A stretch of DNA of 64,000 bases from CAYFKJ01 sp964528595 (GTDB lineage: Bacteria > Pseudomonadota > Alphaproteobacteria > UBA2966), in assembly GCA_964528595.1 (NCBI GenBank), contig CAZGTM010000015.1, positions 6,839-70,838 on the forward strand, given 5' to 3'. This document shows positions 17,015 through 26,218 of the stretch, one piece after another. The position numbers were made by a program, and so were the translations under genes. How positions within the stretch are numbered: the first letter of the stretch is position 1; each line of letters begins with the position of its first letter. The notes below the pieces were generated by a model, which did no database searches, was not told the DNA's origin, and was given only the letters and a program-made list of their open reading frames with translations.

Positions 17015-18265
17015 ATGACCGAAGCCAACTTGAACCCGTCCGACGATGAGAGAGAACCACCCTTGGGGTGGCCCGCCAACCGCGCCGAAAAGCCCGCGGA
17101 AGACTGGCGCCGTTTCGCCGAGAGCGACCGGGAGGCTGGCATCGAAGTCAGCGAGGATTTCGAACGCTTCAACCAGCGCAACGACATGTTCAACCGCGCC
17201 TATTGGGACCCGGAGGTCATGACGGATCACGTCACGGCCTTTTTCGACGCCTATGTTGATCCCAAGCCGCGTGCCACCGACGGCTTCACCCAATGGGACT
17301 ATGCCTTGCTGGTGGCGGCCTGGTCCGTGGCCAAGGACTATTCGGGGCGGGGTCACGAGGAGGGACGCCGCGAAGGTTTTTTGGATGCCTTCGAGACATT
17401 CATTCCGCTGGCCCCCACCCAGGCCGAGCTGACCGGCGAAGACGAGACCGCCGCCAGGATAAAGAAGGCCGCCAAATTCCTCGGCGCCAATCTCGTCGGC
17501 ATCACCGAATACGACGAACGCTGGGTTTACGACCAGACCGCCGACCTCACGACGAAGGACCGCGAAGACAAATCCAACCCGCTGCCTGACGGCATGACCA
17601 ACGTGATCGTGCTGGGCCACGGCATGGATTACGGCCTGGTCCAGGCCTACCCATCGGCCTTGGGCGCTTCCGCGACAGGGCGGGAGTATTCGCGCGAAGC
17701 CGCGATCGCCACGTCGCTGGCGAGTTTCATTCAAGGCTTGGGGTACCGCGCAGTTGCGTCATCGAACGACACGGCACTCACCATTCCCTATGCCGTCAAG
17801 GCGGGTTTGGGCGAATACGGCCGCAATCAGATGGTCATCACGCCGGAGTACGGGCCGCGCGTGCGCTTCTCGAAAGTCTTCACCGACCTGCCCCTGACCC
17901 GCGACCCGCCCAGGCGGTTCGGCGTCACCGAGTTCTGCAACCAATGCACCAAGTGTGCCGACGCCTGTCCGCCCAAGGCCTTGCCATTTGGGGCTCCGGA
18001 GGAAGGCGGCACCAATCGCTCGGCGATAGCGGGCGTGAAGAAATGGACCGCGGACTGTGAGAAGTGTTTTTCGTTTTGGACGCGCATGCGGGCCGATTGC
18101 GCCATCTGCATGCGGGTTTGTCCCTACAACAAGGACTATTCGAAATGGACGATGCAGCTTTGGCAACGCCTGATGGGAACGCGCCTGCGCAGACTTATGC
18201 TCATGCTGGATGACTGGCTAAATTTCGGCGAACGCCGGGCGCCGCAGACCTGGTGGCAGGAGTAG
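17015..18265 (+). CDS. reductive dehalogenase (RdhA)-like corrinoid/iron-sulfur protein, soluble form
   Basis: A 416-residue protein whose C-terminal half matches the RdhA/epoxyqueuosine-reductase superfamily. The hallmark stretch runs IPYAVKAGLGEYGRNQ, then ITPEYGPRVRFSKVFTDLPL. Two [4Fe-4S] sites follow: Cys308, 311, 314 and 318 (C-x2-C-x2-C-x3-CP), then Cys348, 351, 362, 365 and 369 (C-x2-C-x10-C-x2-C-x3-CP). The cobalamin-binding core would lie at about residues 150-300. There is no TAT signal and no adjacent rdhB membrane-anchor gene, so it is cytosolic and not part of a classical dehalorespiration operon. I took the ATG at 17015, preceded by GAAGAGA. QueG is a distant alternative but is shorter and lacks GLGEYGRNQ-type spelling. 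The substrate is unknown. Confidence 0.82.
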   Translation: MTEANLNPSDDEREPPLGWPANRAEKPAEDWRRFAESDREAGIEVSEDFERFNQRNDMFNRAYWDPEVMTDHVTAFFDAYVDPKPRATDGFTQWDYALLVAAWSVAKDYSGRGHEEGRREGFLDAFETFIPLAPTQAELTGEDETAARIKKAAKFLGANLVGITEYDERWVYDQTADLTTKDREDKSNPLPDGMTNVIVLGHGMDYGLVQAYPSALGASATGREYSREAAIATSLASFIQGLGYRAVASSNDTALTIPYAVKAGLGEYGRNQMVITPEYGPRVRFSKVFTDLPLTRDPPRRFGVTEFCNQCTKCADACPPKALPFGAPEEGGTNRSAIAGVKKWTADCEKCFSFWTRMRADCAICMRVCPYNKDYSKWTMQLWQRLMGTRLRRLMLMLDDWLNFGERRAPQTWWQE

Positions 18266-18268
18266 CAG

Positions 18269-18718
18269 CTAGGCTTTCTGCTCCCAGCCGCCACGTTCGG
18301 TCTGCTGCCAATAGGTTAGGTCGTGGCCCGCATCCTTGAGCTTCTTCCAGCGTTGCCGGGCAGCCTGAACGGCGGCATCGTCATGGCCGTCAAACAGGTC
18401 GAGGACGCGGTCGAAAGAGGCGAGAATCTCACTTTCCACGCCGTCGACCAAGGCCAATACAGTGGCGCTGTTGGGATTTTCGTCTTCCGTGGTGAGATAG
18501 ACGGGTTGTTCGCTCGCGCGGCCGTCTTCCGCGCTGCCGTGCGGCAGGAAGCTGTTCGAATCATAAGTCCACAATGCGGAATTCAGCGCCGATACGCGTT
18601 CGTCGGAACCGGCGACGACGACCGCCCTGAGGCCGGCCGCCAACGCCTTGTCCAATATCCGCGGTAAGGCCTGCTCCAAAGCCGTGCGTTCCAGATGGTA
18701 GAAACTGACTTCGGTCAT
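18269..18718 (-). CDS. holC: DNA polymerase III chi subunit
   Basis: A 149-residue protein matching HolC, the clamp-loader-associated subunit that links DNA polymerase III to single-strand-binding protein. Visible are VSFYHLERTALEQALPRIL at the start, VVVAGSDERVSALNSALWTYD, FLPHG and a C-terminal W-x5-G region (RWKKLKDAGHDLTYWQQ). It lies 23 bases downstream of pepA, the classical pepA-holC pair. It converges on the RdhA-like gene with three bases between stop codons. Confidence 0.9.
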   Translation of the reverse strand: MTEVSFYHLERTALEQALPRILDKALAAGLRAVVVAGSDERVSALNSALWTYDSNSFLPHGSAEDGRASEQPVYLTTEDENPNSATVLALVDGVESEILASFDRVLDLFDGHDDAAVQAARQRWKKLKDAGHDLTYWQQTERGGWEQKA

Positions 18719-18741
18719 CGTCCGAGCCCGGTCACCTTCAG

Positions 18742-20244
18742 TCAGCTTTCATATTTGTCCGAAACCAGGCGGTCCAGCATGCGGACGCCAAAACCCGTGC
18801 CGCCCTTGGGGACGGTAGGTTTGTCTTTCTTCGACCAGGTCATGCCGGCAATGTCGAGATGAGCCCACTTAGTTTTGTTAGTGAAGCGTTTCAGGAACTG
18901 GGCCGCCGTGATCGAGCCGCCGCCGTCACGGCCGATGTTTTTCACGTCGGCGATGTCGGAGTTGATGTTGCCGTCGTATTCCTCGTGCAACGGCATGCGC
19001 CAGACCAATTCGCCTTCCGCCTTGCCCGCGTCCGATATCGCCTCCGCCAATTTATCGTCGGAAGAGAACAGTCCGGCATGCACGTGGCCGAGCGACATAA
19101 TGATGGCGCCGGTCAACGTGGCGAGATCGATCATCGCCGAGGGCTTGAAACGCTTTTGCGTGTACCAAAGCGCATCGGCCAGCACTAGCCGCCCCTCGGC
19201 GTCGGTGTTCGCCACTTCGATGGTTTGTCCTGACATCGAAGTCACCACGTCTCCCGGACGCTGGGCCGTTCCGGACGGCATGTTCTCCACCAGACCGATG
19301 ACGCCAACCACGTTGGCTTTGGCCTTGCGCCCGGCGAGCGCCCGCATCAAGCCGGTGACGACGCCCGCGCCACCCATATCCCATTTCATGTCCTCCATGC
19401 CGGCCGACGGCTTGATCGAGATGCCGCCGGTATCGAACGTCACGCCCTTGCCGACGAAGGCGATCGGCTTCTGATTTTTTCCTTTGGGGGCGCCGTTCCA
19501 ACGCATCACGACAAGTTGGGCCTCGCGGGCGCTGCCCTGTGCAACACCAAGCAACGCGCCCATGCCGAGTTTGGCGAGCCGAGCCCGGCCCATGACCTCG
19601 ACCTTGACGCCGAGCTTTGTCAGCTTGCGCGCTTCGGCGGCCAGCGTTTCGGGATAGAGCACATTGGCCGGTTCTGAGACCAGGTCGCGCGTCGCGATCA
19701 CGCCGGCGGCAATTTTGTCCTTCACTCCATAGGATTTGCGGCATGCCACGGGGTCCTTGGCCATGACCGCAACAGTTTTCAGACTGGGTTTCTTTTCCGC
19801 CTTCTCTGTCGTCCGGTACTTGTCGAACCGGTAGGTCCCAAGACGCACGCCATAAGCAAATTCCGCTGCCGCATCTGTCGCCTTCAGCTTACCCAGTTTT
19901 CCCCGTTCCGCGTCGACGGCGATGGCCAGGTTGGTGACGCCGGTACCATTCATATGCTTGGCCACACGGCCGCCGGCGGCCTGCACCCCCAATGCGTCAA
20001 TCTCGTCCTTCTTTCCCAAGCCAAACAGCAACACGCGACCGGCAGATAAACCGTGAGGCGCGTTAACACCCAACAGCTGCCCCTTCTTGCCTTTGAAGCG
20101 GCTGTTCTTCATGGCCCGCGTGACGGCGCCACCGGTCTTCTTGTCGACGGCGGCAGCAGTGCGGCTCAAATCCCCATCCGCGAAAACGGCAACGGCCAGC
20201 GCGCCGGAGCGCGGCATCGAAATTTCGGAGAAGCTAATTTTCAT
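18742..20244 (-). CDS. pepA: leucyl (M17) aminopeptidase
   Basis: A 500-residue cytosolic aminopeptidase of the M17 family, a hexameric two-zinc enzyme that trims N-terminal residues from peptides. The N-terminal macro-like domain covers about residues 1-160. The C-terminal catalytic domain carries VGKGVTFDTGGISIKPS (Lys and Asp zinc ligands), MKWDMGGAG and the family signature NTDAEGRLVLADAL with its Asp and Glu ligands. The ATG at 20244 begins MKISFSEISMPRSG; a longer frame from 20421 would add 59 residues with no homology to the family start. holC follows it, and lptF diverges from it. Confidence 0.94.
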   Translation of the reverse strand: MKISFSEISMPRSGALAVAVFADGDLSRTAAAVDKKTGGAVTRAMKNSRFKGKKGQLLGVNAPHGLSAGRVLLFGLGKKDEIDALGVQAAGGRVAKHMNGTGVTNLAIAVDAERGKLGKLKATDAAAEFAYGVRLGTYRFDKYRTTEKAEKKPSLKTVAVMAKDPVACRKSYGVKDKIAAGVIATRDLVSEPANVLYPETLAAEARKLTKLGVKVEVMGRARLAKLGMGALLGVAQGSAREAQLVVMRWNGAPKGKNQKPIAFVGKGVTFDTGGISIKPSAGMEDMKWDMGGAGVVTGLMRALAGRKAKANVVGVIGLVENMPSGTAQRPGDVVTSMSGQTIEVANTDAEGRLVLADALWYTQKRFKPSAMIDLATLTGAIIMSLGHVHAGLFSSDDKLAEAISDAGKAEGELVWRMPLHEEYDGNINSDIADVKNIGRDGGGSITAAQFLKRFTNKTKWAHLDIAGMTWSKKDKPTVPKGGTGFGVRMLDRLVSDKYES

Positions 20245-20419
20245 CGTCGTTGTCCAGACCTTACAATTCGGCATTGAGTTTGAATCGGCCCATGTGTGGC
20301 CGGAAAAGAGCGCACATCTTAGAGCGGGATCAGACAACTTGAAACCGATTTGAAAACCAGCGCCCGGGCTTGCAGGAATACCTATGACCTGAATCGGGCA
20401 AACGCTATACTCGCCACCC

Positions 20420-21538
20420 ATGAAGGGGATGAACCGCTATATCTTGCGCCAACTCGCCGTGCCGATGGTGTTCATAACCTTGGCGCTGACGGGCGTCGTA
20501 TGGCTCACGCAAAGCCTTCGATTTGTCGACATGATCGTCAACCGGGGGCTTTCCGCAGCTGAATTCCTCTACATCACGTTTCTGCTGATGCCGGGGATCC
20601 TGGTGCTGATCCTGCCGATCTCCTTGTTTTGCGCGATCCTCTACGCCTATCACCGACTGAGTTATGACAGCGAGTTGGTTGTCATGCGCGCGGCCGGCCT
20701 AAGTCAGCGATCCCTGGCAAATCCGGCGTTGGTGTTGGCCGGACTTGTCGCCGTTTGTCTGTATATCCTGACGCTCTATCTGATGCCGCTGGGGTTTCGC
20801 ACGTTCAAGGACCGCCAGTTCACCATCCGCAGTAATTACGCATCTGTGCTGATCCAGGAAGGCGTTTTCAACCAGCTCATGCGGGGCATCACCGTCTATG
20901 TCCGTTCGCGCGGCGCCAGTGGTGAATTGCTGGGCATCCTGGTGCACGACAACCGGGTTCCGGCGAAACCGGTGAGCGTGATGGCGGAACGCGGTTTTCT
21001 CATCGATTCGGCGGAGGGACCGCGCTTCGTCATGGAAAACGGCAACCGCCAGGAAGTCGGGCAGGAGAACCGCCAACTTTCCCTGCTCTATTTTGATGAA
21101 TACACGCTCGAACTGGGCTTGATCACCAAGGATGCCGAGGAGCGCTGGCGCGAACCGGGCGAGCGATATCTGGGCGAACTTTTTTCACCGGGAACTTCGC
21201 TGGACGATAAAAACAACGCCGAACGGATGATTGCCGAAGCGCACAAGCGCCTGACGACGCCGCTCCACGCTCTCATTCTGGCATTAATCGCGGTGGCCGG
21301 GTTGCTTTCCGGCGAGTTGGACAGGCGCGGTGATTGGCGACGCATTGCCGGCGCATCCATGATCGCCCTGGCGTTCGAGATCATTGCCTTTGCCCTCGTG
21401 CCGCTGGTTGGCAGATCCCCGGCGCTGGCACCGGCTATGTACCTTAATTTGATCGCGGTCGGTGGGATGGCTTTTTGGTGGCTTTCATCCTCGCCCAAAT
21501 TCCGGCAAAGCGCATCCCGGCATCACGGAGCAGCCTGA
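20420..21538 (+). CDS. lptF: LPS export ABC transporter permease LptF
   Basis: A 372-residue YjgP/YjgQ permease with six membrane segments, three before and three after a periplasmic beta-jellyroll domain (about 110-270). With LptG it forms the inner-membrane channel that LptB powers to extract lipopolysaccharide. RYILRQLAVPM and YDSELVVMRAAGLS (coupling helix to LptB) are typical. Met1 or Met4 (20429) may be the start; AAGGGG lies between them. TATACT at 20406-20411 with ATGACC 16 bases upstream could be a promoter, but it would give an almost leaderless message. The stop overlaps the lptG start by one base (TGATG). Confidence 0.92.
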   Translation: MKGMNRYILRQLAVPMVFITLALTGVVWLTQSLRFVDMIVNRGLSAAEFLYITFLLMPGILVLILPISLFCAILYAYHRLSYDSELVVMRAAGLSQRSLANPALVLAGLVAVCLYILTLYLMPLGFRTFKDRQFTIRSNYASVLIQEGVFNQLMRGITVYVRSRGASGELLGILVHDNRVPAKPVSVMAERGFLIDSAEGPRFVMENGNRQEVGQENRQLSLLYFDEYTLELGLITKDAEERWREPGERYLGELFSPGTSLDDKNNAERMIAEAHKRLTTPLHALILALIAVAGLLSGELDRRGDWRRIAGASMIALAFEIIAFALVPLVGRSPALAPAMYLNLIAVGGMAFWWLSSSPKFRQSASRHHGAA

Positions 21539-22632
21539 TGCGCGTATCCCCGACATTATCGATGTACATCGGCAGGCGCTTTCTGATGGACATCGCTTTG
21601 GTATTGGCCGTACTGCTCGGCATCACATTGCTCGGAGACCTTGTCGAGTTGCTCCGCCGGGCTTGGAACAGAGAAGGCGTGACGCTTTTCATCATCGCCG
21701 AGCTGGCCATCCTGAAATTGCCGTTCATGGCGCAAAAAATCCTGCCGTTTGCGACGTTGTTCGGCGGCATGCTGGCGTTTGTACGTTTGACCCGCACCCA
21801 CCAGCTCGTGGTTGCCAGGTCGGCCGGCGTGTCGGTCTGGCAGTTCATGTTGCCGGCGCTGGCCATATCCATCATCGGCGGCAGTTTGGTCGTAACGGTG
21901 TTCAATCCCCTCGTTTCGGCCATGACATCCAGATACGAACAAATCGAGGCCAAGCACTTGAGAGGCCGCGCCAGTCTGCTGGCGGTATCATCGTCCGGAT
22001 TGTGGCTTCGTCAATCCGATGAGGGCGGCCAGTCGGTTATCCACGCCATGAGGGTGACCCAGGAAGGTACGGAACTGGAGGAGGTCATCATTTTCCTCTA
22101 TGCCGGCACGGACCGGTTTATCGGACGAATTGACGCCAAGACCGCGAAATTAGTGCCGGGATATTGGCAATTGACCGACGCGCTGCTTACGGCGCCCGAC
22201 AATCCGGCCGCCTTTCACAAAAATTATGAACTGGAAACCACCCTGACTTTGGGCCAAATCCAGGACAGCTTCGCCTCGCCCGATACAATGTCGTTTTGGG
22301 CGCTGCCCGGTTTCATCAAAACACTTGAAGACGCGGGGTTCTCGGCACTGCGGCACCGCCTGCATTGGCATTCACTGCTTTCCGGCCCCCTCCTCCTATT
22401 CGCCATGGTCCTGTTGGCGGCAAGTTTTTCGTTGAAACTAACGCGTAGCGGCGGCACCGGATTGCTCATGGCTGGCGGCGTGGCATCCGGCTTCGTGCTT
22501 TATTTTCTAACCGACGTATCGCTCGCCTTGGGTATATCCGGGGGAATTCCGGTCGTGCTTGCCGCCTGGGCGCCGGCGGTAGCGAGTACGCTTCTGGGAT
22601 TTGCACTTTTACTGCACCTGGAAGACGGTTGA
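21538..22632 (+). CDS. lptG: LPS export ABC transporter permease LptG
   Basis: A 364-residue YjgP/YjgQ-family partner of LptF with the same topology: three N-terminal membrane helices, a periplasmic domain and three C-terminal helices. MYIGRRFLMDIALVLAVLLGI opens the first helix, and HQLVVARSAGVSVWQFM is the coupling segment. The ATG at 21538 overlaps the lptF stop by one base, so translation is probably coupled; the frame is open further up to 21475, inside lptF. LptD begins four bases after its stop. Confidence 0.92.
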   Translation: MRVSPTLSMYIGRRFLMDIALVLAVLLGITLLGDLVELLRRAWNREGVTLFIIAELAILKLPFMAQKILPFATLFGGMLAFVRLTRTHQLVVARSAGVSVWQFMLPALAISIIGGSLVVTVFNPLVSAMTSRYEQIEAKHLRGRASLLAVSSSGLWLRQSDEGGQSVIHAMRVTQEGTELEEVIIFLYAGTDRFIGRIDAKTAKLVPGYWQLTDALLTAPDNPAAFHKNYELETTLTLGQIQDSFASPDTMSFWALPGFIKTLEDAGFSALRHRLHWHSLLSGPLLLFAMVLLAASFSLKLTRSGGTGLLMAGGVASGFVLYFLTDVSLALGISGGIPVVLAAWAPAVASTLLGFALLLHLEDG

Positions 22633-22636
22633 TTTG

Positions 22637-24793
22637 ATGCCCCGGGTCCTGCGCGTATTCCTGTTCATGGCGATGCTATCGGTGTTTTCGACGGGTCACA
22701 GCTCCGCCCCTCTCGCCCAAGCCGGCTTGAGCCGGGATGACGTTTTGTTCAGCGCCGATACCATGAGCCACGACCAGCAGCTCGGCGTCGTCCGGGCCGC
22801 GGGAAATGTTGAGATATCCACCGATTCGCGCATCTTGCGCGCCGATACCGTTGCCTACAACCAGCGGCTGGACACGGTGATCGCAACCGGAAATGTCGCC
22901 ATACTTGAACCAACTGGCGAAGTCCTTTTCGCCGACTACGTTGAATTGAGCGACGGGCTGCGCGCCGGCTTCGTGCGCAGCGTCAAATTGATGCTATCGG
23001 ACAAATCCAGGTTTGCCGCTTCAAGCGCCAAGCGGACGGACGGGAACACTACCGAAATGACGCGAGCGGTTTATTCGGCCTGTCAACTCTGTCCGAAAAA
23101 CCCCAAGCGCCCGCCGTTATGGCAAATCAAGGCGGTGAAAGTCATCCACAATCAAAAAGCACAACGTATCGACTACAAAGACGCTTTCCTCGAGGTCTAC
23201 GGCATCCCGATCGCCTACACGCCCTATTTCTCGCACCCCGATCCTTCTGTGGAAGCCAAATCCGGTTTTCTGGCACCGCGGTACGGCTCGACAAGCGAAC
23301 TGGGTTTACGGCTGGAGACCCCCTACTACATTCGGATCGCGCCCAATCGAGATGCCACCATCACGCCGATTTTCACGAGCAAGGAAGGCGTTGTGCTCGG
23401 GGGTGAATACCGCGAGCGGACCTTGAAGGGCGCCTATACCTTTCAGGGCAGTGTAACCAGTGTCGACAAGCGGGACGCCAACAACATCAAAACCGGAGAA
23501 TCGACGGTTCGCGGCCACGTCGAGGCGAACGGAAACTTTAACCTCGACGAGACATGGCGATGGGGTTTCATCGGCAGCCGTTCTACGGACGATACCTATC
23601 TTCGGCGCTACAACATTTCCTCCGACGACACCCAAACCAGTAACATATATCTCGAAGGATTTCGGGGTCGGCAATATGCGGCAGCCAACGCCTACCTGTT
23701 CCAGGGCCAGCGCGAGGATGACGACCCGGGAACGACGCCCGTCGTCCTGCCCCAGCTGGAATATGCTTTTGTCGGCGAGCCCGGTAAGTTGGGTGACAGC
23801 ATCAGACTGGATGCCAGCGCACTCTCCCTCCACCGCAGCGACGGGCAGGATACGCGCCGCTTGTCCCTGGGGGGTACCTGGCGGTTGCCGTACGTGTCGT
23901 CAGGCGGCTCCGTCTATACGCTGGCAACCAGATTGCGGGCTGATGGATACCATGTGAACGACAAACCGGATTCGGCCAATCCCGGCATCACCGAAACCGG
24001 CTTTCGCGGCCGGTTACTGCCATCAGCGACACTGGATTGGCGCCTTCCGATGGTGCGCAGCACGCAGACCACGCGTCAGGTCATCGAACCCATCGTCGCC
24101 GCGATCGTGGCGCCTTACGGGGGTAACCCGACGGGCATACCGAACGAAGATTCGCAAAGCTTCGAATTCGACGATACCAACCTATTCAGTGTCGACCGCT
24201 TCCCGGGCCTGGATCGCTGGGAAGGCGGCCCACGCCTGAACTTTGGCGTTAAATACGGCGCCTATGCCGTGAAGGGCGGCTATGTGACGGCAATGATGGG
24301 GCAATCCTATCGTCTGAAAGCGGATTCCACGTTCGCGGACAAAACCGGGCTGGAGGACAAGCGGTCTGATTACGTCGGACGGCTGATCGTGTCACCGTCC
24401 AGTTTCATAGATTACGTTCACCGCTTCCGACTCGACCGGGATACGTTTTCGATCCGCCGCAATGAAATCGACCTGGCCATAGGCCCACAGAAACTGCACT
24501 TCGATATCGGCTACCTCTCTTTGGACAAGGAACTGACCTCGGAGGCCTTCGAAAGCCGGGAGGAAGTCAGGGCGTCGGCGCGGGCGAAGATCACTAAGCT
24601 TTGGACGGCCGACGCGAATATGCGACGCGATCTAACCGAAAACGGCGGAGCGCTGTCCCACGGATTGGGGCTGATCTACACTGACGAATGCATTGAATTC
24701 ACGACGCGATTCGAACGGACTTTTACGGAAGATAGAGACGTTAGACCTTCCAGTTCGATTTCTTTCCGTGTCAAACTGAAAAATCTCGGATAG
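22637..24793 (+). CDS. lptD: LPS assembly outer-membrane protein LptD
   Basis: A 718-residue outer-membrane beta-barrel that inserts lipopolysaccharide into the outer leaflet. It has a signal peptide (MPRVLRVFLFMAMLSVF, cleavage near PLAQA). The N-terminal OstA/LptA-like beta-jellyroll covers about 35-150 (VLFSADTMSHDQQLGVVRA and repeats). A cysteine pair, ACQLC, precedes the barrel, as in alphaproteobacterial LptD. The barrel, from about residue 200, has alternating hydrophobic strands and ends SSSISFRVKLKNLG, with a terminal aromatic-poor strand. The ATG at 22637 was chosen because MPRVLRVF forms the signal; the frame upstream runs into lptG. surA, a periplasmic chaperone for barrels such as this, follows. 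Confidence 0.93.
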   Translation: MPRVLRVFLFMAMLSVFSTGHSSAPLAQAGLSRDDVLFSADTMSHDQQLGVVRAAGNVEISTDSRILRADTVAYNQRLDTVIATGNVAILEPTGEVLFADYVELSDGLRAGFVRSVKLMLSDKSRFAASSAKRTDGNTTEMTRAVYSACQLCPKNPKRPPLWQIKAVKVIHNQKAQRIDYKDAFLEVYGIPIAYTPYFSHPDPSVEAKSGFLAPRYGSTSELGLRLETPYYIRIAPNRDATITPIFTSKEGVVLGGEYRERTLKGAYTFQGSVTSVDKRDANNIKTGESTVRGHVEANGNFNLDETWRWGFIGSRSTDDTYLRRYNISSDDTQTSNIYLEGFRGRQYAAANAYLFQGQREDDDPGTTPVVLPQLEYAFVGEPGKLGDSIRLDASALSLHRSDGQDTRRLSLGGTWRLPYVSSGGSVYTLATRLRADGYHVNDKPDSANPGITETGFRGRLLPSATLDWRLPMVRSTQTTRQVIEPIVAAIVAPYGGNPTGIPNEDSQSFEFDDTNLFSVDRFPGLDRWEGGPRLNFGVKYGAYAVKGGYVTAMMGQSYRLKADSTFADKTGLEDKRSDYVGRLIVSPSSFIDYVHRFRLDRDTFSIRRNEIDLAIGPQKLHFDIGYLSLDKELTSEAFESREEVRASARAKITKLWTADANMRRDLTENGGALSHGLGLIYTDECIEFTTRFERTFTEDRDVRPSSSISFRVKLKNLG

Positions 24794-24910
24794 TGCGAGA
24801 ATATCTGACCCGAGACGTCCTTGCCCCGTCCGAAGCACTTGCGTAAATTCGACTTCTTGGGGGAATGGGAGAGCGGCAACGAGGTTGCCGCGCAACCGGA
24901 GCAAATCAAC

Positions 24911-26197
24911 TTGAAACCAACCGGGAAACGCTCTGCCGAATTGATCAGCATACTGACCGCTTTGATCGTGGCCGGAGCGTCGGTATTCGTCAGCGTCCCG
25001 CCACTCGCCCAGGTCGTTGGTATCGCCGCCGTAGTCAACGATGAAATCGTGTCGGCTTATGATGTTGATCAGCGATTGAGGTTGATAATTTCGACGTCCG
25101 GCATGCGTGATACCAAAGAAATACGGGATCGGATGCGGGGCCAGGCTTTACGATCGCTCATTGATGATCGCCTCCGGATTCAGGAAGCGAACCGCCTCAA
25201 CCTCAAAGTTACCAGCGACGACCTGGTGAGGGCGAAACGGCACGTCGAAAAGCGCAACAAAATTCCGAGCGGGGGTTTTGAGGATTTTCTAAAGGCCCAG
25301 GGCGTTGGAGCGGCGGCCGTTAAACTACAGATGACGGCCGAAATTTCGTGGAGCAAAGTAATGGGAAGGCGGCTCCGGCCCCAAGTGCAGATCAGCGACG
25401 AAGACATCGACGAAATGCTGGCCAGGTATCAAAAAACCGAAGGCCTGCAGGAACGCCTGCTCGCTGAAATTTTTCTGGCCGTTGACCGGTCCAATAAGAG
25501 TGGTGAAGTCCGCCGCACCGCCGAACGCCTGGTCAAGCAAATTCGCCAAGGCGCGCCGTTTGGTGCAATTTCCCGCCAGTTCAGCCAGGGCGTCAGTTCG
25601 AACCAGGGCGGTGACGTCGGCTGGGTAACGGAAGGTCAATTGTCGGCGGAAGTCGAGGAGGCATTGCGTCAAATGAGGGTCGGGACGGTAAGTCAACCGA
25701 TCGAGACGCCGGAGGGGTTTTACATCATTCTTCTCCGAAATTCGCGCAGGGTCGGCGCTGCGGATCCCCAGGCGGCAATTGTCGAATTGAAGCAGGTTGC
25801 CCTTCCTATTGCTTCGGGCACATCCCAGACCGTGATGAATGAACGGCTTGATTTGGCCAAGTCGATTGCCGGAACCGTCAATAATTGCGCTGCCATCGAA
25901 CAACAGGCAAAAGACCTGGGCTATGGAGATTCCGCAAATCTCGGGAAGATGAGGGTCGGCGACTTACCGGTCCGATTTCGCAGCGTGGTCGCGTCTCTGC
26001 CCATTGGACAGGCCAGCAAGCCTCTCCGGACGGAGCAGGGTTACCATGTCTTGATGGTCTGTGCCCGGAAGGAAGCGGAGATCGTGCGGCCAAACCGTGA
26101 CGTTGTGAGGGAAAGCCTGGGTCAGCAGCGCCTCAGCATGATGGCCCGCCGCTATATGCGCAACCTGCGCCGAAACGCCGTCATCGAGTTGCGCTAA
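24911..26197 (+). CDS. surA: periplasmic chaperone and peptidyl-prolyl isomerase SurA
   Basis: A 428-residue protein with an N-terminal signal (AELISILTALIVAGASVFV), a SurA N-terminal chaperone domain opening VVGIAAVVNDEIVSAYDVDQRL, and a parvulin domain (about 195-290: RQGAPFGAISRQFSQG, GGDVGWV, PIETPEGFYIILLRN). A second, degenerate parvulin-like stretch lies near the end (LPIGQASKPLRTEQGYHVL). SurA escorts barrel proteins such as LptD to the BAM complex. The start is inferred as TTG at 24911: GGAG sits ten bases upstream, the signal then begins within ten residues, and the length equals that of E. coli SurA. A TTG at 24821 would add 30 charged residues. It lies in lptF-lptG-lptD-surA-pdxA-rsmA. 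Confidence 0.9.
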   Translation: MKPTGKRSAELISILTALIVAGASVFVSVPPLAQVVGIAAVVNDEIVSAYDVDQRLRLIISTSGMRDTKEIRDRMRGQALRSLIDDRLRIQEANRLNLKVTSDDLVRAKRHVEKRNKIPSGGFEDFLKAQGVGAAAVKLQMTAEISWSKVMGRRLRPQVQISDEDIDEMLARYQKTEGLQERLLAEIFLAVDRSNKSGEVRRTAERLVKQIRQGAPFGAISRQFSQGVSSNQGGDVGWVTEGQLSAEVEEALRQMRVGTVSQPIETPEGFYIILLRNSRRVGAADPQAAIVELKQVALPIASGTSQTVMNERLDLAKSIAGTVNNCAAIEQQAKDLGYGDSANLGKMRVGDLPVRFRSVVASLPIGQASKPLRTEQGYHVLMVCARKEAEIVRPNRDVVRESLGQQRLSMMARRYMRNLRRNAVIELR

Positions 26198-26218
26198 GGG
26201 CGATCTGGCTAAAGCATT

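Noticed and set aside
16137..17018. 293-residue plus-strand frame opposite the DapA-like gene
   Set aside because: Antisense shadow; the minus-strand protein has a full TIM-barrel pattern with the Schiff-base lysine.
20406..20411. TATACT just upstream of lptF as a promoter -10
   Set aside because: It would leave only a couple of bases before the ATG and the -35 matches four of six; kept only as a remark under lptF.
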